From an uncultured Eubacterium sp. (lineage in GTDB: Bacteria > Bacillota > Clostridia > Lachnospirales > Lachnospiraceae), in assembly GCA_934351445.1 (NCBI GenBank), contig CAKRIZ010000041.1:1-17722 (forward strand): DNA of 17,722 nt, in the 5' to 3' direction. Numbering within the stretch: position 1 is the first letter of the stretch; each line of letters opens with the position of its first letter. The notes beneath the pieces were generated by a model. It saw only the letters and a program-made list of their open reading frames with translations. It was not told the DNA's origin and ran no database searches. The position numbers and the translations under genes were made by a program. Shown here piece after piece: positions 1 through 6,875 of the stretch.

Positions 1-1
1 T

Positions 2-230
2 GCAGCACATGGTCATACTGCGGCAGAGGTTATATATCAGCGGGCAGATGCAGAAAAGCCATTTATGGGACTTACTTGTTTCTGGTTATTTTGATCTGGC
101 TGAAATTAATGCAATTGAGCATAAGCCAATGTATATGGATGATTATGTAAAGCAGCTGGATAGTGTGTTGTCATCAGGAAATAGAAAACTTTTAACTGGA
201 GCTGGTTCTGTAAGTCATAAACAGGCGTGA
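2..230 (+). pseudogene. RhuM-family protein remnant, internally deleted and frameshifted
   Basis: The window opens inside a gene. Frame 2 (from position 2) reads AHGHTAAEVIYQRADAEK then PFMGLT, and from about position 75 frame 3 reads LVSGYFDLAEINAIEHKP and continues to GAGSVSHKQA before a stop at 228-230. Both blocks are characteristic of the RhuM/virulence-protein family, a common accessory gene of gut Firmicutes islands with no settled biochemical role. In intact members as I recall them, roughly 25-30 residues separate MGLT from LVSGYF; here the two are fused with a change of frame near 74-77, so a deletion is inferred. The C-terminal part after HKQA is also missing. The Met at position 9 is out of frame with the conserved first block and is not a real start. 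The gene is dead, and its upstream part lies outside the window. Confidence 0.72.
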
Positions 231-618
231 AGGTCGCAGACAGAAAGCGAGAGAAGGCAGATGGAACGGCGGATTTGCACCATATGGCTATCAGATGGTA
301 AATGGTGAGCTTATCATTGCAGAGGATGAGGCAATCATATCAGAAGAAATGTGGAATCAGGCGCGCAGAAAGCGTCAGGAAACAGGTGCTTTACAGGTAA
401 AAACGCACAGCCTTGAACATGAGCATATTTTATCCGGAATTATCAAATGTCCTGTCTGCGGAAGCGGTATGTATGGCAATGTAAACCGCAAGAAGCATCC
501 GGATGGAGGCTATTATAAGGATTATTTTTATTATGCCTGCAAACACAGGAAGCTTGTGGACGGAAACCGCTGTACTTATAAAAGACAGTGGAATGAGGAG
601 AGGATTAAAGCGGCAGTT
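229..618 (+). pseudogene. Large serine recombinase remnant (C-terminal part, internal deletion)
   Basis: Frame 1 from 229 reads EGRRQKAREGRWNGGFAPYG, the start of the recombinase domain of large serine recombinases. It continues VNGELIIAEDEA and jumps directly to IISEEMWNQARRKRQETG, then the zinc ribbon (CPVCGSGM, later YYACKHRK and NRCTYKRQW, with four Cys) and ends near ERIKAAV. The N-terminal catalytic resolvase domain with its serine is absent. About 100 residues normally lying between IAEDEA and IISEEMW are missing without loss of frame, and the C-terminal coiled coil is cut. The fusion to the RhuM remnant lies around 223-231. The family assignment is firm; the size of the internal deletion is inferred from knowledge of the family. 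It cannot be catalytically active. Confidence 0.75.
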
Positions 619-742
619 GGCGTTTTGCTTATTACAGCTGGAACGGTGTTGCTGGCGAGGTTTGGGTATGATACTTGCATGTCTGGCATTGGTGGCTGGA
701 ATGCAATTGATAAAAGAAAGAAGTGAGAAACATGGGAATTGA
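619..742 (+). pseudogene. Possible C-terminal tail of a lost membrane protein
   Basis: After the recombinase homology stops, frame 1 reads GVLLITAGTVLLA, and frame 2 then reads GLGMILACLALVAGMQLIKE followed by a short charged tail, with a stop at 740-742. Joined across one frameshift near 655-665 the two make a plausible hydrophobic helix with a positive cytoplasmic end. The stop overlaps the start region of the PAP2 gene by 11 bases, as in a translationally coupled pair. This could be the end of whatever gene once preceded the phosphatase, cut by the insertion and deletion of the mobile element. I do not recognise the family, and the frameshift may instead be chance. Confidence 0.25.
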
Positions 743-1262
743 ATTTAAGATTTTGGATTTGCTGCAAAATATACGGACTCCGGTAGGGGATGCGGTGATG
801 TGTTTTATCACCAGATTAGGAGATGCGGGGATGGTCTGGATTCTATTAGCGGTTATACTGCTGGTGATTCCAAAGACACGGAAATCTGGAATTGTATTGA
901 TGACGGCATTATGCGTAGATCTTGTGTTATGCAATGGAATATTAAAAAATTTGTTTGCCAGAATACGCCCATGCGATATAAATACTCAGGTTCATCTGCT
1001 AATTGCAAGACCGGATGAATTTTCTTTCCCATCGGGGCATACAGCAGCGTCCTTTACAGCAGTGGCGGGATTATATCTCTCTGGGGAAAAGAAATTATGG
1101 AAGCCGGCGCTTATGCTTGCGTGTTTGATTGCATTTTCCAGACTGTATTTATATGTGCATTATCCGACAGATATACTTGGGGGAATTTTGGTTGGAATTG
1201 CAGCGGGATATATTGGCTATATGGCAGTGAGCAGATGGATGGAACGAAGGATAAGAAAATAA
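732..1262 (+). CDS. PAP2-family membrane phosphatase
   Basis: A membrane-bound phosphatase of the PAP2 superfamily, whose members dephosphorylate lipid phosphates such as undecaprenyl pyrophosphate or phosphatidate. The three signature motifs are all present and in order: K-x6-RP (KNLFARIRP), FPSGH, and SR-x5-H-x3-D (SRLYLYVHYPTD), with the phosphate-binding residues and catalytic histidines intact. Hydrophobic segments flank them: WILLAVILLVI, the stretch before KNLFA, LMLACLIAF and the C-terminal IGYMAV run. The start is placed at ATG 732 (MGIEFKILDLL) because family members begin with a similar sequence; an ATG at 723 in frame would add three residues. A purine-rich GAAGTGAGAAA at 718-728 can serve either. 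The gene survives intact right next to mobile-element debris. Whether it acts as a BacA-like undecaprenyl pyrophosphatase or on another lipid cannot be told. Confidence 0.9.
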   Translation: MGIEFKILDLLQNIRTPVGDAVMCFITRLGDAGMVWILLAVILLVIPKTRKSGIVLMTALCVDLVLCNGILKNLFARIRPCDINTQVHLLIARPDEFSFPSGHTAASFTAVAGLYLSGEKKLWKPALMLACLIAFSRLYLYVHYPTDILGGILVGIAAGYIGYMAVSRWMERRIRK

Positions 1263-1355
1263 GTATGTAACATGGACAGAAAAGAGCAGGGAAAAAATTA
1301 GCTGAATGCGTCATAAGGGCTGATGACCCGCTTTAGCAGGCAAAGAAAAATTCAA

Positions 1356-1384
1356 TTGATTTTATTACTCATACATGATAAAAT
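1356..1384 (+). promoter_or_regulatory. Sigma-A promoter of the chemoreceptor gene
   Basis: TTGATT at 1356-1361 and TAAAAT at 1379-1384 are separated by exactly 17 bases, close to the sigma-A consensus. Transcription would start near 1391, about 50 bases before the receptor start codon. No flagellar sigma-28 type promoter was seen here, so this receptor may be expressed outside the flagellar regulon. Confidence 0.65.
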
Positions 1385-1442
1385 TCTAATGGTTATGCAC
1401 AAATGAGTTTAATCAAAAATTACAAGGGAGGGGAAAACTATC

Positions 1443-3161
1443 ATGGAAAAGATCAAAAAGCGTATAACGAACTTAAAGGTTGCAGGAAAATTAAAAGTAT
1501 ATCGAGTGACAGTGCTTGTTATGACATTATTTTTAGTGTTGGTGGCACTGATCTCGACATTAGTGATCCGTTCAAATATAGAGAAGATCACGGAGGTCTG
1601 GTCTCCGTCATTGGAATATCTGCAGGATTTAGAGACAATGACTGCGAAATACAGAATCAAACAGTATCAGCATCTGGTAGAATCAGATGCAGCAGTCATG
1701 AACTCCTGCGAAGAAGAAATCCAGAATCTGGAGAGTCAGATCCAGGATACCGATGAGAAGCTGGATGCAATCATGTCTGCAGACAGTGATGCTCAAAAAG
1801 GACAAGACGATTACGAAGTAGCAAACGCTGCATGGGAAGAATACAGGGATGCTTCAGATGAAATCCTGAAGTTGAGCCGTGAGGGTAAACAGCAGGAAGC
1901 ATCGCAACTGATGACGGGGGAGGTGTATGAAAACTATAAGTCATTTGCTGAGAAATTAACGATATTACGTGACGAGTTCCAGGGAGAATTAGACCGGGCA
2001 AAGACCATGGCTCATGTATGCACTGTAATCATATTTATTGTGATCGTGGCAGCGGGTATTGCGATTTCGGTAGTAACCACACTGATCGGAAAGATCATTA
2101 CCGATTCCATTACAGAGCCGGTAGAACAGATAGAAGCAGCAGTTGCCAGCCTGCGCAAGGGCGAATTGTCTAACGTAGAAATGCTTACCTATGAGTCGGA
2201 GGATGAGCTTGGTGATACGATCAGAAATCTGAAAGAAGCCATGGGTATTCTTTCGGATTATGTCAGCGAGATTTCTGTGGAGGTAAAGGCAATCGCACAG
2301 GGCGACCTGACCAGAAATGGTGATGACATTACAGATTTCCTGGGCGATTTCTCGGAATTGAAGAAATCACTGCTCTATATTCTGAAGCGCTTTAACAGTA
2401 CCCTGACCGAGATCAGCGATCTGGCAGAACAGGTATCATCGAATTCCTCAGAGGTGGAAAATGCATCAAAATCCCTGTCGGATGGTGCAACAGAGCAGGC
2501 AGGAGTCATTGAGGAACTGAATGCTACGATAAATACGGTTGTGGATCTGGCTGCAGATACAGCGAAGGAAACACAGAGCGCATCTGAACGTGTGAAAGCT
2601 TCTGCACACAGGGCGAACGAAGAAAAAGAAAAGATGAATGAGCTGCTGACGGAGATGGAGCACATTATAGAAATTTCTAAAGAGATCGGTAATATTATCA
2701 CGGATATTGAGGATATTGCTTCCCAGACCAACCTTTTATCCCTGAATGCTTCCATTGAAGCTGCCAGAGCAGGAGAAGCAGGAAAAGGCTTTGCAGTGGT
2801 TGCGGATCAGATCGGAAAGCTGGCAGCAGATAGTGCACAGTCCGCTGTAAATACGAGAGATCTGATCGATAAGACCTTAGTGGAGATCGAAAAGGGCAAT
2901 ACGATTACAAGAACAACAGCAGAAGCATTCAATCAGATCATTGAAGATATGGAGGCTTTTGCAGAACTTGCACAGAACACCATGGAGAAAGCCAATTCAC
3001 AGGCAGAGTCATTGGAACAGATCGGTCAGGGAATTGAACAGCTGTCCGGTGTGGTACAGGGAAATGCTGCATCTTCAGAAGAGAATACTGCGATCAGTAT
3101 TAATCTGGCAGAGGGAGCATCCAGAATGCATGACCGTGTGAATATCTTTAAGTTATTCTAG
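1443..3161 (+). CDS. Methyl-accepting chemotaxis protein
   Basis: A 572-residue transmembrane chemoreceptor. Residues about 22-43 form the first membrane helix. Residues 45-187 are an extracytoplasmic, largely helical, acidic sensor of the four-helix-bundle type. Residues about 188-212 form the second membrane helix. A HAMP domain follows at about 213-270, and a second HAMP-like stretch is suggested near 275-330 ([13 protein letters not shown]). The signalling coiled coil is centred on the conserved hairpin tip at about 424-453, with [20 protein letters not shown] and [13 protein letters not shown], the CheA/CheW contact region. No C-terminal CheR-tethering pentapeptide is present. The start is set by ATG 1443 with GGGAGGGG at 1426-1433. 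The gene is monocistronic, with its own promoter and terminator. The ligand is unknown. The family assignment is certain. Confidence 0.96.
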   Translation: MEKIKKRITNLKVAGKLKVYRVTVLVMTLFLVLVALISTLVIRSNIEKITEVWSPSLEYLQDLETMTAKYRIKQYQHLVESDAAVMNSCEEEIQNLESQIQDTDEKLDAIMSADSDAQKGQDDYEVANAAWEEYRDASDEILKLSREGKQQEASQLMTGEVYENYKSFAEKLTILRDEFQGELDRAKTMAHVCTVIIFIVIVAAGIAISVVTTLIGKIITDSITEPVEQIEAAVASLRKGELSNVEMLTYESEDELGDTIRNLKEAMGILSDYVSEISVEVKAIAQGDLTRNGDDITDFLGDFSELKKSLLYILKRFNSTLTEISDLAEQVSSNSSEVENASKSLSDGATEQAGVIEELNATINTVVDLAADTAKETQSASERVKASAHRANEEKEKMNELLTEMEHIIEISKEIGNIITDIEDIASQTNLLSLNASIEAARAGEAGKGFAVVADQIGKLAADSAQSAVNTRDLIDKTLVEIEKGNTITRTTAEAFNQIIEDMEAFAELAQNTMEKANSQAESLEQIGQGIEQLSGVVQGNAASSEENTAISINLAEGASRMHDRVNIFKLF

Positions 3162-3233
3162 AAAATGACAGGAATAGAGTGAGGTAGTCAAGAAGGAATC
3201 CTTTTTGTGATCGATGATTTTGGAATAAAATCG

Positions 3234-3271
3234 CTGCGCGATGGCCAGCTAAGGCTATCGCGCAGTTTTTT
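3234..3271 (+). terminator. Rho-independent terminator of the chemoreceptor gene
   Basis: CTGCGCGATGGCC at 3234-3246 pairs with GGCTATCGCGCAG at 3253-3265 over 13 base pairs including one G-U. The loop has six bases and six T residues follow. This is a textbook intrinsic terminator 73 bases after the receptor stop codon. Confidence 0.92.
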
Positions 3272-3332
3272 ATGTGATAGGAAATTCCTGCGAGCAGGAT
3301 TCTTTTTTATATGATAAGGGAGGAAATGGGTT

Positions 3333-3842
3333 ATGAACAATATTATTTTGATTGGTATGCCTGGTGCGGGGAAGAGTACGGTAGGTGTTGTGCTGGCAAA
3401 AAAGCTGGGTTATTGTTTTGCGGATAGCGATTTGGTGATTCAGGACAGAACCGGTAAAGTGCTGCATGATATTATTACGGAAAAGGGGCTTGAAGGTTTC
3501 TTGCAGGTGGAAGAAGAAGTGAATGCTTCTTTGGAATGTGATCGGACAGTGATCGCCACCGGGGGGAGCGTAGTCTATAGTGCGAAGGCGATGGAGCACC
3601 TCGGACAGATCGGGCAGATCGTTTATCTGAAGCTGTCTTATGATGCCGTTGCAGAGCGTCTGGGTGATCTGCAGGAGCGCGGTGTTGCTCTGAAAAAAGA
3701 TCAGACGCTGGCAGATCTGTATGACGAGCGAATACCTCTGTATGAAAAATATGCGGATGTCACGGTAGATTGTGAAGGGAAGATGATCCGTGAAATTGTG
3801 GCTGACCTGGTAGAAAAGACCGTGGGGCAGCAATCCTGTTAA
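3333..3842 (+). CDS. aroK: Shikimate kinase
   Basis: Cytoplasmic enzyme of the shikimate pathway that phosphorylates the 3-hydroxyl of shikimate with ATP, on the route to chorismate and aromatic amino acids. The 169 residues match the usual size of the family. The P-loop GMPGAGKST occupies residues 8-16. The shikimate- and Mg-binding DSDLVIQDRTG follows at about 32, and the ATGGSVV glycine pair at about 77 matches the substrate-binding GG of shikimate kinases. The LID region is the segment around RLGDLQERGVAL. The ATG at 3333 is preceded by AAGGGAGGAAA. No other aromatic pathway gene is in the window, so it appears to be a solitary copy between a terminator and a decayed segment. Confidence 0.95.
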   Translation: MNNIILIGMPGAGKSTVGVVLAKKLGYCFADSDLVIQDRTGKVLHDIITEKGLEGFLQVEEEVNASLECDRTVIATGGSVVYSAKAMEHLGQIGQIVYLKLSYDAVAERLGDLQERGVALKKDQTLADLYDERIPLYEKYADVTVDCEGKMIREIVADLVEKTVGQQSC

Positions 3843-3843
3843 T

Positions 3844-4066
3844 AAGCCGCTAAAGCGCACTCGCAACTGCCGGTTTACAGACTGTAAAGCCCACGTTCTG
3901 GCCTGCAATCGGATCGCTAATATTTACTGGCTGAGTGCAGGCGCGATCTATCTGGCAGTCTCGCTGCCGACCGGTGGGATATTACATGGATCCTGTGGTC
4001 GGTAGCGAGTGTCAGTATGTTGTGGTTGTGACGATCGTAAAGATTGTGACAAAAGCGAAAGACTGA
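3844..4066 (+). pseudogene. Frameshifted remnant of a small membrane segment (XRE/permease-tail type)
   Basis: No intact gene lies between aroK and the convergent dehydrogenase, but three successive frames give one coherent hydrophobic protein end. Frame 1 gives ANIYWLSAGAIYLAVSLPTG (around 3916-3975). Frame 3 then gives DITWILWSVASV (from 3978). Frame 2 gives QYVVVVTIVKIVTKAKD with a stop at 4064-4066. The combined pattern IYW-x-AIYLAVSL-x-G-x-DITWILW resembles the paired membrane helices found at the C-terminus of many clostridial XRE regulators and related small membrane proteins. Two frameshifts are needed, and the N-terminal part is absent, so this is read as a decayed gene. The family comparison is from memory. 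The overlapping hairpin is listed separately. Confidence 0.45.
3952..4015. repeat. Strong imperfect inverted repeat (hairpin) between convergent genes
   Basis: The arm at 3952-3972 (CTGGCAGTC then TCGCTGCCGACC) pairs with the arm at 3997-4015 (GGTCGGTAGC then GAGTGTCAG) in 19 pairs. These form a 6-pair outer helix, a two-base bulge, and a 13-pair inner helix with one G-U. The 24-base loop holds a further GGAT/ATCC pairing. No T-run follows on either strand, so it is not a classical terminator, although it sits where a bidirectional one would be expected for aroK and the opposing dehydrogenase. Confidence 0.6.
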
Positions 4067-4073
4067 CATAATC

Positions 4074-5192
4074 CTACAGACAGTCATTATAAATATCCAT
4101 AATATCTTCTTTGGACAGCACAGTAGGATTGTGTGACATGATGACCTGTTGATAAGTCAGGACACTCTCTGCAAATGCAGGAACATCTTCGGGTGTCGCA
4201 CCGTATGCACGCATCGGCTTTTTCTCGAGGACAACGGATAATAATTCATCTAGTTTGGCAGTTACTTCAGGTGGAGTGCATTCGAGTGCAGTTGCCAGAA
4301 TCTGAATTACCTCTGAATATTTGGGTGAACATTCCTTTGTGGCATATTTTTTGAGTACACTCGTGAGTAACACGTAATTTGCCTCACCGTGTGCGACATG
4401 GTATTTGCCGCTGAGCGGGTAGCTGAGAGCATGTACTGCGCCGCAGCCTGCTTTGCCAAAAGCAATACCGGCGAAATTGCTGGCGACTAAAAAGGTATCC
4501 ATCAAAGTATCTAAGCAATCGAAGCCGTATGCACGAATCTGTTTGTATGCGCCGATGATCATGCGGATTGCCTCGTGTCCGAATGCTTTGGAGTATGGGG
4601 TGGCGAGCGGAGACAGGCTGGATTCAATCGCATGGATCAGTGCATCGATTGAGCTGGTAGCAAATACGTGACGCGGCAGGTGCTTTGTCAGCTCAGGGAT
4701 CAGAACTGCTTCATCTGCATATAATGCATCGGCAGCGAGCCGCAGCTTTGTATCCAGAGCTGGGAATCCAACAATCGATACATTTGTCACTTCACTTCCG
4801 GTTCCACATGTAGTAGGAACCAGAATCAGTGGACATTTCTTTTCGGGGGCGATCTTTCCGGTGAACAGTTCGACGAGGGGCGTCATCTGCTTTAATGCAA
4901 ATAATTTGGAGATGTCCATTACGGTGCCGCCACCGATGCCAAAGATCCGCTCATACGGGCGGTTCTGGTCAATTGCAGCGATCATATCCGTTATCATCTC
5001 ATCGCTCGGCTCACCTGCTCCGTAGCGATCCTGAAAAATAATCTGTGCCGGCAGATCATATTTTTTGAAAAAATCATCATAGATATAGCTGCATGTGATA
5101 ATTAAATCATTTTTGTTAATCTTAAATTCTTCTAAAAAAGCGTTGCAGGTCTCAAACTGGTTGAGACCGGACTGCAAACTCAATAATTTCAT
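4074..5192 (-). CDS. 4hbD: Iron-containing alcohol dehydrogenase, 4-hydroxybutyrate dehydrogenase type
   Basis: A 372-residue group III (Fe-type) NAD-dependent alcohol dehydrogenase. The cofactor loop GIGGGTVMDISK and the metal-binding set DALIHAIES, GAVHALSYPL and KYHVAHGEAN give the Asp and three His ligands. Length and sequence (MKLLSLQSGLNQFET, YGAGEPSDEMI, VPTTCGTGSEVTNVS, SNFAGIAFGKAGCGAVHALS) follow the Clostridium kluyveri 4-hydroxybutyrate dehydrogenase, which interconverts 4-hydroxybutyrate and succinate semialdehyde. Sulfoacetaldehyde reductases belong to the same superfamily, so the true substrate may be another short omega-hydroxy acid or hydroxysulfonate. The start ATG (complement of 5190-5192) follows AGGAGG. 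It lies 18 bases downstream of the aldehyde dehydrogenase on the same strand, so the two are one operon and probably share the intermediate aldehyde. The family is certain; the substrate is inferred. Confidence 0.85.
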   Translation of the reverse strand: MKLLSLQSGLNQFETCNAFLEEFKINKNDLIITCSYIYDDFFKKYDLPAQIIFQDRYGAGEPSDEMITDMIAAIDQNRPYERIFGIGGGTVMDISKLFALKQMTPLVELFTGKIAPEKKCPLILVPTTCGTGSEVTNVSIVGFPALDTKLRLAADALYADEAVLIPELTKHLPRHVFATSSIDALIHAIESSLSPLATPYSKAFGHEAIRMIIGAYKQIRAYGFDCLDTLMDTFLVASNFAGIAFGKAGCGAVHALSYPLSGKYHVAHGEANYVLLTSVLKKYATKECSPKYSEVIQILATALECTPPEVTAKLDELLSVVLEKKPMRAYGATPEDVPAFAESVLTYQQVIMSHNPTVLSKEDIMDIYNDCL

Positions 5193-5210
5193 GGTTAGAT
5201 CCTCCTGTGA

Positions 5211-6650
5211 TTAATAGTTTCCGATTCCTTTTAACGTGATACATTTCAACTGTGTCAGTTCATCAAAGGTGGAAAATACACCTTCGCTGCCGACTCCGGA
5301 ATATTTGTAGCCGCCAAACGGCATCTCAAAACTGCGGAAATAGCTCGAACCGTTGATGACGACGCTGCCGCATTCCAGATTGTCTGTAAATTTCATCGCT
5401 TTTTTCATATCTCTAGTAAAGACGCTGCCGCCCAATCCATACATGGTAGCATTCGCTAATTCTAATACTTCATCCTCATGGTCAAAAGCAGCGATCGGCA
5501 TCACCGGTCCAAAGATCTCCATGTCATGCATGGCATCAGCGGAAAACGGTACGTCACGGATCACGGTAGGTGCAACGAATGCTCCATCGCGTTGACCGCC
5601 GAGAACAATGCGGCCACCCTGTTTTACGGTTAATTGGATTTGTTCTTCTACTATTTTGGCAGCGCGTTCACTGATGACAGTTCCGACTTTCGTATCCGGA
5701 CTCAGCGGATCACCGAAGGAGAACGTAGCGATTCTTTCTGTGACAGCCGATACAAAGTCCTCATAGAGAGAGCGGTGGATGAGAAAACGCTTCGGTGCGC
5801 AGCAGATCTGACCGGCATTGAAAAAACGGGCATTCACTGCTTCGTTGATCGCAAGTGCCAGATCGGCATCTTCTAATACGATAAATGCATCATTTCCACC
5901 GAGTTCCAAGGCAATACGCTTGAGCGAAGGAGCAGCTTTTTCGGCTACTTCTACACCGACTGTAGTAGAACCGGTGAGCGTGATCGCATCGATCCCTTTG
6001 TGGGTTGACAGATACTCACCGATGGAGGAGCCACGGCCGGTGACGACCTGTACAACGCCATCCGGGAAACCGGCTTCTCTCATAAGTGCGACTAACCGGC
6101 AGATCGTGAGCGGGTTATCTGTCGCAGGCTTTACGATGACGCAGTTTCCGGCGAGAATCGCAGGAGCAACCTTCTGATTGAACAGGTTACACGGAAAATT
6201 AAACGGAATAATACATGCCACAACCCCCAGGGGTTCGCGTCTCGTCAAAACGACGTTGTTGTCATGGTTATATTCCAGACCGGCGGGAATGACCGTGTCG
6301 TATAAGTGTTTGGCTTTCTCGGCAAATGCGTGCCATGCAGTAAAGATATTGTTCATCTCGATGGCGGTCTCGGTGATCGTCTTGCCGGATTCGAGGCTGA
6401 GCAGTCTGCCAAGCCCGGTACGATTCTGATCTACTAATGTTAGGAAACGATTTACAAGATCTACGCGTTTATAGACCGGTGTTTTCTTCCAACTCTTCCA
6501 GGCAGTTCTTGCGGCGCTTACTGCCGCATCAATATCTTCTTTGGCTGCGGAAGGAACAGAATCAATCCGTTCCTTATTATAGGGATTGAATACATCAATT
6601 GTCTCACCACTGGATGCAGGCACATCCTGTCCGTTAATGATCATGTTCAT
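5211..6650 (-). CDS. NAD(P)-dependent aldehyde dehydrogenase (succinate-semialdehyde/lactaldehyde type)
   Basis: A 479-residue soluble aldehyde dehydrogenase of the classical hydrolytic superfamily. It oxidises an aldehyde to the acid through a cysteine thioester. The substrate/cofactor segment IIPFNFPCNLFNQKVAPAI, the NAD-binding TLTGSTTVG, the general-base Glu249 in ALELGGND and the catalytic Cys283 in NAGQICCAPKR are all present, as is the C-terminal MPFGGYKYSGVGSEG. It resembles succinate-semialdehyde, lactaldehyde and sulfolactaldehyde dehydrogenases more than the CoA-acylating SucD type. The start at 6650 has AAAGGAG seven bases upstream. It is the first gene of the leftward operon with the iron alcohol dehydrogenase, so the pair could oxidise an alcohol via its aldehyde to a carboxylate, for example 4-hydroxybutyrate to succinate. 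It is divergent from the transporter genes, with shared operators between them. Confidence 0.88.
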   Translation of the reverse strand: MNMIINGQDVPASSGETIDVFNPYNKERIDSVPSAAKEDIDAAVSAARTAWKSWKKTPVYKRVDLVNRFLTLVDQNRTGLGRLLSLESGKTITETAIEMNNIFTAWHAFAEKAKHLYDTVIPAGLEYNHDNNVVLTRREPLGVVACIIPFNFPCNLFNQKVAPAILAGNCVIVKPATDNPLTICRLVALMREAGFPDGVVQVVTGRGSSIGEYLSTHKGIDAITLTGSTTVGVEVAEKAAPSLKRIALELGGNDAFIVLEDADLALAINEAVNARFFNAGQICCAPKRFLIHRSLYEDFVSAVTERIATFSFGDPLSPDTKVGTVISERAAKIVEEQIQLTVKQGGRIVLGGQRDGAFVAPTVIRDVPFSADAMHDMEIFGPVMPIAAFDHEDEVLELANATMYGLGGSVFTRDMKKAMKFTDNLECGSVVINGSSYFRSFEMPFGGYKYSGVGSEGVFSTFDELTQLKCITLKGIGNY

Positions 6651-6700
6651 ATGAATACTCCTTTGATTGTTGTCAATATCTGATTTGAATTATGCATCAT

Positions 6701-6729
6701 ATTATAAACGCATAAGCCAGCATTTAATT
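6701..6729 (-). promoter_or_regulatory. Probable promoter of the leftward dehydrogenase operon
   Basis: On the minus strand a perfect -10 TATAAT lies at 6706-6701. The -35 position (about 6729-6724) reads AATTAA, a poor match. This region is the left edge of palindrome 1. Transcription would start near 6694, leaving a leader of about 44 bases before the aldehyde dehydrogenase. Confidence 0.45.
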
Positions 6730-6743
6730 CTAAAATAGAATTA
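6725..6743. promoter_or_regulatory. Operator-like palindrome 1
   Basis: A perfect 19-base palindrome, TAATTCTA-AAA-TAGAATTA, with eight-base arms and a three-base centre. It covers the -35 region of the leftward promoter and lies just upstream of the rightward -10. The core TTCTA-N3-TAGAA recurs in palindrome 2, 39 bases away centre to centre. The cognate regulator is not known. Confidence 0.6.
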
Positions 6744-6761
6744 TAAAAATGAAAATTACTG

Positions 6762-6767
6762 TATAAT
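6762..6767 (+). promoter_or_regulatory. Probable -10 of the rightward transporter promoter
   Basis: A perfect TATAAT lies on the plus strand, about 108 bases before the binding-protein start. No good -35 lies 17 bases upstream; that segment (6739-6744) is the end of palindrome 1. The -10 overlaps the left edge of palindrome 2. This arrangement fits repression by a protein bound to both sites, or activation from palindrome 1. Confidence 0.4.
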
Positions 6768-6781
6768 TCCAAAATAGAATG
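6765..6781. promoter_or_regulatory. Operator-like palindrome 2
   Basis: AATTCCA-AAA-TAGAATG repeats palindrome 1 with two substitutions at 6765-6781. It overlaps the rightward -10 and the expected transcription start. Isolated half-sites resembling it (TATAGAAAT near 6786, and CTATTTTAT at 6801-6809 on the opposite strand) lie just beyond. Confidence 0.55.
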
Positions 6782-6875
6782 AAAATATAGAAATAATGTG
6801 CTATTTTATGGGCGTTGCATAAGGAAAAACTAATAACACTTTTGAAAAGACTAATATTAAAAGGAGATATCACAC

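Noticed and set aside
1300..1345. Possible riboswitch or terminator (GCGTCAT...ATGACCCGC) before the chemoreceptor
   Set aside because: The stem is short and bulged, lacks a T-run, and does not contain the conserved c-di-GMP riboswitch motifs I looked for.
3282..3308. Second terminator-like hairpin (TCCTG/CAGGA followed by T residues)
   Set aside because: The stem is only five pairs and the strong terminator at 3234-3271 already ends the transcript; it may only be AT-rich leader of aroK.
3270..3908. Long open frame on the minus strand opposite aroK (212 codons)
   Set aside because: It lies wholly over the shikimate kinase gene, has no family resemblance and arises from codon bias of the plus-strand gene.
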